From positions 62,001 through 126,000 of the forward strand of contig NZ_LGED01000136.1 in assembly GCF_001280085.1 (NCBI RefSeq): a stretch of 64,000 bases of DNA, read 5' to 3'. This stretch comes from Saccharothrix sp. NRRL B-16348. Lineage in GTDB: Bacteria; Actinomycetota; Actinomycetes; Mycobacteriales; Pseudonocardiaceae. The notes under the pieces were generated by a model that saw only the letters and a program-made list of their open reading frames with translations, was not told the DNA's origin and made no database searches. The translations under genes were made by a program, and so were the position numbers. Shown here piece after piece: positions 27,406-35,385 of the stretch. Position 1 is the stretch's first letter; each line of letters begins with the position of its first letter.

Positions 27406-27540
27406 GTGTCACGAGCACTGACGAGGGTCGGCGCGCTGGTCGCCGCCGTCGCCCTGCTGTTCACCACTTTGTCGGCGATGACCGAACGCAGGGCGGAGGC
27501 GCTGGAGCCGTTCACCGGCTACTGGCCAGTAGGCGTTTGA
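27406..27540 (+). pseudogene. Secreted-protein gene cut after its signal peptide
   Basis: A GTG at 27406 with AAGGGAG upstream opens a good signal peptide (VGALVAAVALLFTTLSA) followed by EALEPFTGYWPVG and a stop. The coding sense ends exactly where the minus-strand IS110 remnant begins (about 27525-27535), so the rest of the gene was displaced by insertion. The product of the intact gene is unknown; location suggests another exported hydrolase. Confidence 0.55.
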
Positions 27541-28260
27541 GGCATCGGGTGATCTCGGCTTTGGTTTGCCTTCGGTGGTTCCTCGCGACGTAGGCGATGG
27601 TGGGTTGGTGGAAGCGCATGCGGACGATGACGGCGCGGTAGAGGCGGCGTTGGCCTGGCGGTGTCCGCCGCGGTTGAGTCGGTGGTTGGTCATGCCGGAG
27701 GACGCCGGTAACGGGGCGACGCCGCAGATGCGTGCCCAGGCCGGTTCGGATCGGACGCGGGTCGATGTTGTCGCTGGCGACGATGCGCATTTCGGAGGCG
27801 GTGTCGGGGTGCTGCCACCGGCGGGCAATGGCGCGCAGGTGTGTTTGGTCGCGGCGGTGACCGTGCCGGGACGGAGGCTGGCGCAGCAGCGGATCCATGA
27901 TGCGCGATCGCTGCAGCTCAGCATCCCCAATTCAGCGTTTCTGGCGCCCACACGAGGTGGGTGAGGGCAGTGCCGCATTCGGTCGGCGTCCTGGCGGCAC
28001 TGTGGTCGGTTAGGCGCACGACCACGGGTACCGGGATAACTGCCGAACATGTCGTCGATGTCAACGGCCGACGCTGGTCGGCGGGATGACGCCGGGCGAC
28101 GGCACGATGACCGCGCTGGTCCTGTGGTGCGGCGATGAGAGGGCCGACCACGCCGGAGCAGCGAGGCGCGGATGTGCGCACTGGCCCACTGGTCGGCGAA
28201 CTGCTCGCAGGGTCGCACACCCGTCCGCGTGCCGCCGGCTGAGGTCGACCGCGGCCGAGT
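27530..28260 (-). pseudogene. IS110-family transposase remnant
   Basis: Minus strand, several frames: ARICGVAPLPASSG, NHRLNRGGHRQAN, YRAVIVRMRFHQPTIAYVAR and EITRCLKRLLAS. This order matches the C-terminal half of IS110 transposases (GVAP.P.SSG...RLNRGG.RQ.N.AL...CLKR). The upstream half (27900-28260) is too degraded to assign. At least two frameshifts. It truncates the signal-peptide gene at 27540 and borders the 28.3-43.8 kb system. Confidence 0.65.
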
Positions 28261-28282
28261 CACCACACGACCGACGCCCGCG

Positions 28283-29818
28283 CTACTCCTCCACCGCGCG
28301 CGGCTCGGGTGGGTGCCGCTCCAGCAGGGTCATCAGCATGTCCTTGGCCTGTGCGATCGGCATGACGCTCAACAACTGCTGCGCCATGTCGCCGTTGCCG
28401 CCGATGACCTGCGGCACAGGGGCCTTGGCCAGCTCGCGCACGATCCGCTCGGTCGCCACCTGCGCCGGTCCCAGCAGCTCGACCAGGGTACGGATCTCCA
28501 GCAGACCCAGCTTGGCCCGTTCCCTCTCCACCCTGACCTTCTGCACCTCGATCTCGACGAGCACCTCTTCGTTCTCGCGCAACGCGTTCAGCTGGTCCAG
28601 CCGGACGGCCTCCAACTGGGCGCGCTTCTCCTGGTTGGCGATCTCCCGGCGTAGTTCGTTGATCTCCTGCTGGTCGCACTCGAACTCCTCCAGTGTGGTC
28701 CGCATGGCCTGCACGCCGGTCGGGGCCATCGCCTGCCGCACCGCCGCCGCCAGGTCGTCGCTCACCTCGTTGTAACGGGTGAGGAAGTCCTGGATTCGGT
28801 ACCCGGACGCCTTGCGCAGGAAGTAGCTCCTCACGGTCGGCGCGAGCTCCTTCTGCACGAACTGCTGCACGGGGGTCTGCGCGTCGGGTCCGCGCATGCC
28901 GAAGCGCATGACCAGGTTGGGCGCGACATCGGGCGGGATGCGGACGGTCTGCTTCATGTCCAGGCGAACGGTGTAGCCCTGCACGTCCAGCACGATCTGC
29001 TCCAGCGACGCGTCGAAATTGCCGCCGGGCTTGGGCTCGCGGTTCCACTCCAGGATCAGCACGCGCGTCGGCACCTTCACCACCCGCGTGAACCACGGGT
29101 TAAGCGGGTAGTGGCCGCCGCCTTCGAGCGTCTCTCGCTGCACGCCCAGCCGCCCGCCGTTGGCCACGAACACCCAGGGCAGCTGGAAGCTCTCGTGACC
29201 GGTCACGACCGGGCCGACCTCGTCGGGATCGGGTTTCTCCCCCACCTGGGTGATCACGACGCCGGCCTCGCCGACCTCGACGTCCACGTCGGTCAGCTGT
29301 TGCCTGGTCAGTTCCTCGCGCTCCATGTCCTCGGGGCGGTCCACAGTGATCACGGTGAACACCCTGGTGTTGATCCGGTAGGTGCCGCCCACCAGCACCT
29401 GCTGCTGCCGGCCCTGCTCGCCGCCGCCGCGCAGGAAGGCCGCGGCGTCCTGGAAGTGGTCGCACTCGACGTGCTTCGCGATCCGCCGACCCGGCGGGCG
29501 GGGTTGGCCGGCCTTGGCCACGACCACGCCAACCGTGCCGTTGGGGACGTGGATCAGCGGCACGCGGTGGACGTCGTAGACGAACTTCGGCAGGAAGGTG
29601 GTCGAGTTGGGCAGGAGCACGTCGGCCTGCACGCCCTTCGCCCCGTACAGGCTCACCGTCGGGTCGTCGTCGCGGCGACGCCGCAGCCCGAAGCGCTTCT
29701 CCACGATCCCGACCTCGTCGCCGGACAGGCGGCACCAACTCGTGAACGCCAGCCAGCCTGCGAACAGCACCGCCGGGCTCGCCCAGAGGACCGCCATGAC
29801 CACCACGCCTTTCAGCAT
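28283..29818 (-). CDS. SPFH/flotillin-like membrane protein
   Basis: 511 residues. One N-terminal membrane segment (VVVMAVLWASPAVLFAGWLA) is followed by an SPFH/band-7-type domain and a long helical region rich in Glu/Arg/Ala (about 370-460: QQEINELRREIANQEKRAQL, IEVQKVRVERERAKLGLLEI), as in flotillins, ending in a short variable tail. Such proteins form oligomeric membrane scaffolds. Start at 29818 (MLKGVVVM), overlapping the cyclase-GUN4 stop by 7 bases. It is the second and last gene of the leftward operon, divergent from the SEDS-PBP operon. Confidence 0.7.
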   Translation of the reverse strand: MLKGVVVMAVLWASPAVLFAGWLAFTSWCRLSGDEVGIVEKRFGLRRRRDDDPTVSLYGAKGVQADVLLPNSTTFLPKFVYDVHRVPLIHVPNGTVGVVVAKAGQPRPPGRRIAKHVECDHFQDAAAFLRGGGEQGRQQQVLVGGTYRINTRVFTVITVDRPEDMEREELTRQQLTDVDVEVGEAGVVITQVGEKPDPDEVGPVVTGHESFQLPWVFVANGGRLGVQRETLEGGGHYPLNPWFTRVVKVPTRVLILEWNREPKPGGNFDASLEQIVLDVQGYTVRLDMKQTVRIPPDVAPNLVMRFGMRGPDAQTPVQQFVQKELAPTVRSYFLRKASGYRIQDFLTRYNEVSDDLAAAVRQAMAPTGVQAMRTTLEEFECDQQEINELRREIANQEKRAQLEAVRLDQLNALRENEEVLVEIEVQKVRVERERAKLGLLEIRTLVELLGPAQVATERIVRELAKAPVPQVIGGNGDMAQQLLSVMPIAQAKDMLMTLLERHPPEPRAVEE

Positions 29819-31083
29819 TCCCAGTCCCGCAGCCGCCGATGGGTGGCCTCGACCGTGTTCGACCATTCGTTGTGCCACTCGGGGAATTGTTCGCGGACCG
29901 GGTTCCGCAACGTCGGGAAGAACGACCGGGAGCGATCCGCCCGTCGACCGAGCTCCGCGTAGGGCGGGTCGGCCCCGTCGCCGTCCGCGCTCCACCCGAA
30001 CGTCGTGGACAGCGACCGGAAGTAGCCCGCCGTGGACGGCCTTGGCGATCTCGCGCGTTGCGCGCGGAATCCCCACACGCCGTCGGAGTGCCGCGACCAG
30101 GCCGCGTCCAGCTCGGTGAGCAGCCGGTCGGTGAGCCGCGCGGCGTCGCGGGTACGCAGCCACCCCGTCTCCACGCAGCCCACCTCGGCGAGCAGGGTCG
30201 TCGTGGTCAGCGCGTCGGCCCGCTCCCAGGCGTGGTCCTCCAGCGCGGCGTTCAACTCGTTCAGCAACCGCCGGACGTCGTCGCCGAGCACCACGACCGC
30301 CTGCTCGGCCCGCTGCGACTCCGACTCGGGCACGACCGCCTGCTCGGCCCGCCGCAGCTTCGACTCGGGCACGACCGGACGCGACCGCGGCGGGATGGTG
30401 GAGATGATGGTGCTGATCAACGGCTCGTAACGTCCCACCCTGGTCGCGGACCCACCGGGCACCGACGGCGGGCGAGGGCTCGGGGGTGGTTCGGGCACGT
30501 ACACGTACGCGGTCTCATGGAACGTCTTCTCGTCCACCTCCACCCGCCGGAACCGGCTCGGGCGCAACCCCTCGAGCTCCGCCACCACAGCCTTGTGGAA
30601 AAGCGACTCGGAGATGATCTGCGCCAGGTTGGCTGTGGACGTGTCGTCCAGCGCACCGCGCACCGGCCGGGAGTTCAGCAGCCGCCCCAGGGTGACCAGG
30701 GCCGGACCGGCGAACCCGAACGGGGCGGTGGTGAGCGCGCCGGTGTGCATCGCGAGCCGCAGCCTCAACCGCGCGGGTGGCGCGAACATCTCGTTGTGGT
30801 CGGTGAGCTTGCGGTCCAACCACAGCACGAAGTCGCCCACCAGTGCGACGAGGTCCACGTCCGCAGGCAACACCGCCATCTCGCCGTCGCCGCCGGGGTG
30901 CCTGACCCAGCCCGACCGGTCCAGCCCGACCCGCGCCGACGCCTCGTCGAGCATCCGGTCCAACTCTTCGTAGAGCTTCTTCTGCAGGCGGGCGGACAGC
31001 AGGGAGGAATCCTTGATGTCGAAGCCCAGGACGAACCGCTCGATCAGTGCCAACCGTGCCTCCTCGAATCGAGGGCTACCCAC
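29812..31083 (-). CDS. Nucleotide-cyclase-like domain fused to a GUN4-like domain
   Basis: 423 residues. About 15-205: class III cyclase homology domain with FVLGFDIKDSSLL (first metal site), GGDGEMAVLP (second), RLRLRLAMHTGAL and a closing strand. This is the variant common beside actinobacterial NTPase systems. A Pro/Glu linker follows. About 270-362: GUN4-like signature HAWERADALTTTTLL, LTDRLLTELDAAWSRHSDG, VWGFRAQR, FGW. GUN4 is best known as a tetrapyrrole-binding Mg-chelatase regulator in phototrophs; here it is probably a ligand sensor. The catalytic Asps appear kept, but cyclase activity is not proven. Confidence 0.65.
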   Translation of the reverse strand: MGSPRFEEARLALIERFVLGFDIKDSSLLSARLQKKLYEELDRMLDEASARVGLDRSGWVRHPGGDGEMAVLPADVDLVALVGDFVLWLDRKLTDHNEMFAPPARLRLRLAMHTGALTTAPFGFAGPALVTLGRLLNSRPVRGALDDTSTANLAQIISESLFHKAVVAELEGLRPSRFRRVEVDEKTFHETAYVYVPEPPPSPRPPSVPGGSATRVGRYEPLISTIISTIPPRSRPVVPESKLRRAEQAVVPESESQRAEQAVVVLGDDVRRLLNELNAALEDHAWERADALTTTTLLAEVGCVETGWLRTRDAARLTDRLLTELDAAWSRHSDGVWGFRAQRARSPRPSTAGYFRSLSTTFGWSADGDGADPPYAELGRRADRSRSFFPTLRNPVREQFPEWHNEWSNTVEATHRRLRDWEC

Positions 31084-31215
31084 CGCGTACTCGAAATTGT
31101 GACACGAACGACAATGTGCGACCAGGAAGGCAGTACATACCGCAGAATTGCGGCGAACCTCGTCGGCGAATGACCGTTATCCCACGTCAGGGTTGTTCGC
31201 CGGGCTGCGGCGGTC

Positions 31216-31420
31216 GGCCCGCCGGGGTTCGACCACGCCACCGAGATCACGTCGCTGCCGTTCACCACCGCACTGGACACCACCGACGCCACGGGTGCGA
31301 CCGACGACCCGCTGGACCGCTACGGCCGTTCGCACCACTCCGTGCGGTTCCGCTTCACCGCACCGGAAACCGGCTGGTCACAGCGCCCGGCTCCGCGAAA
31401 GACGACACCGGCCGACTGGA
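31216..31420 (+). pseudogene. Possible fragment of a secreted PPC-like domain
   Basis: The plus strand reads PPGFDHATEITSLPFTTALD, HHSVRFRFTAPETG, a pattern seen at the start of actinobacterial extracellular beta-sandwich domains. It has no start or signal peptide and ends quickly. It lies in the divergent control region, so it may be a scar of an earlier gene. Confidence 0.35.
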
Positions 31421-31741
31421 AGCTCTGGCGGCGACCCTCGAACGGACGTGGGGAACCGGCTCGGCAAACACGGTCGCGAACCTGACCTACCTCTTGCACT
31501 CGATGACGCGATCGATAGAAGCGCGGGATACTCACATTCCGCATCGATTCCCTTCGGACTGAAATCGACCACGGGCTTTGCGGTCCCGCACGCGTGCGGC
31601 ACCAAGGGATCCTGAGGCGGTGCCGACGTGGTCGCCACGCTGAGGCGGTGGAATCAGCGCGACCTGATGTACCTCCGGCCGTTCGAAGGCAACCACCCGA
31701 CGCGCCTCGCGTCGGTAAGGTGGAGTCCACGAACCCGACAG

Positions 31742-31759
31742 CGTGACGACATTGTCACG
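31742..31759. promoter_or_regulatory. Inverted repeat CGTGAC-N6-GTCACG
   Basis: Perfect 6-bp arms with a 6-base spacer, 96 bases before the SEDS-PBP start. The arrangement suits a dimeric regulator such as a CRP-like or TetR-like protein. CRP-type sites (TGTGA-N6-TCACA) are similar, which is notable beside a nucleotide-cyclase-like gene. Confidence 0.5.
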
Positions 31760-31795
31760 GAACGCACCCTGCCGACATCACGGAACCCCGGTAAC

Positions 31796-31807
31796 ACCCC
31801 TAGGGGT
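31796..31807. promoter_or_regulatory. Perfect 12-bp palindrome ACCCCTAGGGGT
   Basis: Located 48 bases upstream of the SEDS-PBP start codon, downstream of the CGTGAC-N6-GTCACG repeat. Possible operator or leader hairpin. Confidence 0.35.
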
Positions 31808-31854
31808 TTCCCCGATCAGCCCGACGACAATTCTTTGGGGAGGACCCGGAGCGA

Positions 31855-34800
31855 ATGACGGAGATCGTCGCGGCCTTGGCGCTGTTCTTCGCCGGACCGA
31901 CGGCTTGGAGCCGATTGGTCCTGCTCGCGGGCCTGGTGCTGGCGCTCGTCAACTCCTTCCGCTTCCTGACCGGCCGCGAGAGCGCCGTGATGGCCGCCGA
32001 CGGCGCACCGCCCCGGCACGTGCACGAGGGGCGCACGCGCTACCTGCGCGGACCGGATGCCGCCCTCTACATCCCGCTCGCCCTGGTGCTCTCGGGCGCG
32101 TGCGTCGGCGTCTTCCGCTTGGCGCCGTGGTTCCTGGTGTGTGCCGGGCTGCTGGGCGGGCTGGTGTTCCTGGCCGCGATGCGGCTGCGCGCCGAGCACG
32201 GTCGGCGCGGCGAGGACTCGGTCGCCGGTCCGGTGCTCGCGGTCCTGCTCTCGACCGCGATGCTGCTGCTGGTGGGCGTGGTGATGGCAATCCGGCTCGT
32301 GGTCGTGCCCGACCCGTCGGTCGGCTTCGCGCCCTCGTTCACCCGGGACGCCCTGGAGGAGGTCGCGCGCTCGGTCGCGCTGCCGTTGCTGGTGCTGGCG
32401 GGCCTGCTGTTCGCCGAGCGTGTGGTGGACTCGCGGAGGTTCGCCGACCTGCTCGGGAAGCTGCCGAAGCGGCCTTCGACCGTCTACCCGGCTGGGATCG
32501 CCGCCGTCGTGCTGCTGTTCGTGGCGCCGATCTTCTACTCCGAAGGCGAAAACGACGCGGACCTCACCTTCTTCGGCTTCGCCACCCCCGAGTACGGCAA
32601 GGTCGTCTACATCTGGGTGCTGGCGGTGATCCTGGCCCGCTACGCCATCGGCTTCCAGGTCCGGCCCGGCAAGCTCTTCGCCAACGCCTCCTGGCGCCGC
32701 GCCCGCCGGGCGCTGGCCACGAGCAAGCACGTCTCCTACACGTTCACGATCTTCGGCGCGGTCGGCCTCGTCGGTCTGCTCAAGCGGGACATCGGGCCCA
32801 CCATCCCGCTGTTCGCCGCCACGTTCACGGTCGTGGTCTTCCTGCTGCGCCTCCAGGTTCGCTCCGGTGCGCGGCTGCGGGACACGCTGAACTCCAGCCG
32901 GTCGCTGTGGTTCGCGCTCGGCGCGGTGGTCCTGGTCGCGATCCCGGTGTTGCAGATGCCGTACGTGCAGACCCGGCAGGACGCGTGGCACCACCCGTGG
33001 ACGTTCAACTGGTCGGTGGGCTGCGCGCCCGCGCCCGAGGGTGTGGTCGAGCCGACCGACACGCCGGAGGGCCTGGTGCCGTGCCTGGAGACGCTCGACG
33101 GCGCCTCCGCGGGCAAGCGCTCGCAGATCGCGCAGTCGATGGCGGCGGTCGCGGACGGCGGGCTGTGGGGCCGCGGGCTGTCCGACACGCTGCTGGGCCG
33201 ATTACCGGCGGGCAGCACCGACTTCATCCTCGCCGTGGTGTGGAACAAGCTCGGCGGCGTCGTGATCGTGCTGCTGGCCATGCTGCTGGCCATGCTCGCG
33301 GTCGCCTTGGCCCGCTGCCGCACGCACCTGACCCGGTACACCGACGCGGACGACCCGGCCGCGCAGCGCCGGATCCGCGCGGCCCGGCTGTTCGCCGCGG
33401 GCCTCGCCGGGATGCTGGTCGCCCAGTTCGGCTTCGTGCTGGTCACCACGCTGAACCTGCTGCCGCACTCGGGCATCACCGCGCCGTTCCTGTCCCGCGG
33501 CGGCCAGTCCACGCTCGCGCTCACGGCCGGCGTGCTGATCGCGGTGTGGCTGCTGTACCGGGCCGACCGGCCCGCGAACCCGGTGCCCGCCAACACCCCG
33601 CGCGCCGTCGTGGACCACTCCCCCGTGCCCGCTGGGCTGCGCCACGGCCGGTTCCGCCGGGTCGCGCCGGTCGGCCTGATCGCGATGTTCCTGGGCTCGG
33701 TGCTCCTGGCCGCCACGATCACGGTCGCGCCCTACGGCCGGTACGCCGAGGACCGCCCGTTCTGCCTCACCCAGGACGCCCGGGTCGACCCGGCGCGGTG
33801 CTCCACCGACCGCACGGCGAACCGCCGCACGTCGGCCGAACTCCGGATCGACGGCCGGGTCCAGTACGTCCGGGACCGCGCCGAACAGGTGTGGCGCCCG
33901 GTCGGCGAGCCCGCCCTGGCCTTCTCCGACCTGGCAGGGCTGCTGCGCCTGCACGGCGCGAGCAGTTCCCTGGCCTACGCGCTCGACCCGATCCTGGACG
34001 GCGGCTCGGGCACCTCGCTACGCGAACGCGTCCTGCCCACGCCCGGCGGACCGCGAGTCGGGTACGCCGACCTCACGATCGACCCCGAGCTCCAGAAGGC
34101 CACCACGGAAGCGCTGCGCGCCGACGCCGACGGCGAGGGACCGCTCGCGGGCGGTGTCGTGATCGTGGACGCGCGCACCGGGCACGTGCTCACCGCCTCC
34201 AGCGCGCCCAGCGCGCTCGGATGGACCAAGGACGCCAAGTCCGGGGAACCGGACCAGGGCCAGGTCGACTCCTACCTCGAGAACCACCAGGAGTACGGGC
34301 CCATCACCGGCGACCGGGTCGACGAGTCCGACCGGGACTGCCACACCCTGGAGTGGGACGGCCGCTGCAAGAAGTGGTCCCTCGACAAGAAACCCGAGGA
34401 CTTCGAAGAGGAATCCCTGACCGAGCGCCGCCGGTACGCACCCGGCACCCCGGACGACAAGCTGCCCGCGCTGGACCAGAACCGCGCCCTCGACCGCGCG
34501 TACGGCCTCGGCTCGACGTTCAAGGTCGTGGTCGCCGCCGCGTACCTCAAGGAGCCCGGGACCACCGCGCAGACCAAGATCCCCTCGCCGCCGACCTACA
34601 AGCCCCGGTCCGGGCTCCCGATCAAGAACCACGTCGACGGTCCGTGCCGCGGCACCGACGCCGCCGGGAAGATCACCCTCAAGCAGGCGCTCGTGGTCTC
34701 GTGCAACACCGCGTTCGTCGCGCTGGCCGAGCAGCTGGGCTGGGCGAAGATCCGCGACACGGCCACCGCCCTCGGCTTCTGCGCGCTGGACGGCACCACA

Positions 34801-35385
34801 CCGGAGAACCACGCGTGGCTCGCCGGTCCGGCGGCAGGCGCCGCCTCCTGCGTGCCAGCCAACGTGGACGCCGAGGGCATGGAGGGCATCGGCAACAACA
34901 CCCTGGGCGGCGGCCGGGTGGTCGGCACGCCGTTGCAGATGGCCACCGTGATGACCGCGCTGGGCAACGGAGGCAAGGTCGTGCAACCCACGGTCGTGGC
35001 CGCGTCCGCCGACCCGTTCGGGAGGAACGAGCGGCGGTACCGGGGCGAGGCGCGGCAGGTGCTCACCGAGACGCAGGCCCGGGAACTGGGCGAGGCACTC
35101 GCGGGCGTGACCCAAGACGACGGCGGCACCGCGCACCTGCTGCGGGCCGGTGACCACGCGCTGCGCGTCAAGACCGGCACGCACGAGCTGTACGGCCCGG
35201 ACCAGGACCCGCCGGCGGGCGAGTTCGCCAAGCAGGTCGCCTGGGTCGTCGGCGCGCTGGACACCGCCACCGGGCCGGTCGCCTTCGCGGTCGCGGTGGA
35301 AACGAAAGACGAGAACGCGGGATCGCGCCGGGCCAGGTGGCTCGCGCAGCGGGTGATCGACGAGGTCGTGGAGGTGCGGGGATGA
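31855..35385 (+). CDS. SEDS glycosyltransferase-class B PBP fusion
   Basis: 1176 residues, GGAGGACCCGGAGCG before ATG 31855. The N-terminal ~580 residues are polytopic with SEDS (FtsW/RodA) features: GLLKRDIGPTIPLF, QSMAAVADGGLWGRGLS and the conserved end LLPHSGITAPFLSRGGQS. Another membrane helix (about 610-630) leads to an extracellular class B PBP: dimerisation region, then STFK (~886), SCN (~948) and KTGT (~1106), all transpeptidase motifs intact. One polypeptide can therefore polymerise and cross-link peptidoglycan. FtsW-FtsI or RodA-PBP2 pairs are normally separate proteins. First gene of an eight-gene operon. Confidence 0.85.
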   Translation: MTEIVAALALFFAGPTAWSRLVLLAGLVLALVNSFRFLTGRESAVMAADGAPPRHVHEGRTRYLRGPDAALYIPLALVLSGACVGVFRLAPWFLVCAGLLGGLVFLAAMRLRAEHGRRGEDSVAGPVLAVLLSTAMLLLVGVVMAIRLVVVPDPSVGFAPSFTRDALEEVARSVALPLLVLAGLLFAERVVDSRRFADLLGKLPKRPSTVYPAGIAAVVLLFVAPIFYSEGENDADLTFFGFATPEYGKVVYIWVLAVILARYAIGFQVRPGKLFANASWRRARRALATSKHVSYTFTIFGAVGLVGLLKRDIGPTIPLFAATFTVVVFLLRLQVRSGARLRDTLNSSRSLWFALGAVVLVAIPVLQMPYVQTRQDAWHHPWTFNWSVGCAPAPEGVVEPTDTPEGLVPCLETLDGASAGKRSQIAQSMAAVADGGLWGRGLSDTLLGRLPAGSTDFILAVVWNKLGGVVIVLLAMLLAMLAVALARCRTHLTRYTDADDPAAQRRIRAARLFAAGLAGMLVAQFGFVLVTTLNLLPHSGITAPFLSRGGQSTLALTAGVLIAVWLLYRADRPANPVPANTPRAVVDHSPVPAGLRHGRFRRVAPVGLIAMFLGSVLLAATITVAPYGRYAEDRPFCLTQDARVDPARCSTDRTANRRTSAELRIDGRVQYVRDRAEQVWRPVGEPALAFSDLAGLLRLHGASSSLAYALDPILDGGSGTSLRERVLPTPGGPRVGYADLTIDPELQKATTEALRADADGEGPLAGGVVIVDARTGHVLTASSAPSALGWTKDAKSGEPDQGQVDSYLENHQEYGPITGDRVDESDRDCHTLEWDGRCKKWSLDKKPEDFEEESLTERRRYAPGTPDDKLPALDQNRALDRAYGLGSTFKVVVAAAYLKEPGTTAQTKIPSPPTYKPRSGLPIKNHVDGPCRGTDAAGKITLKQALVVSCNTAFVALAEQLGWAKIRDTATALGFCALDGTTPENHAWLAGPAAGAASCVPANVDAEGMEGIGNNTLGGGRVVGTPLQMATVMTALGNGGKVVQPTVVAASADPFGRNERRYRGEARQVLTETQARELGEALAGVTQDDGGTAHLLRAGDHALRVKTGTHELYGPDQDPPAGEFAKQVAWVVGALDTATGPVAFAVAVETKDENAGSRRARWLAQRVIDEVVEVRG

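Noticed and set aside
31800..33722. Long minus-strand frames opposite the SEDS-PBP gene
   Set aside because: Antisense shadows caused by high third-position GC; composition is His/Arg/Gln-rich with no domain.
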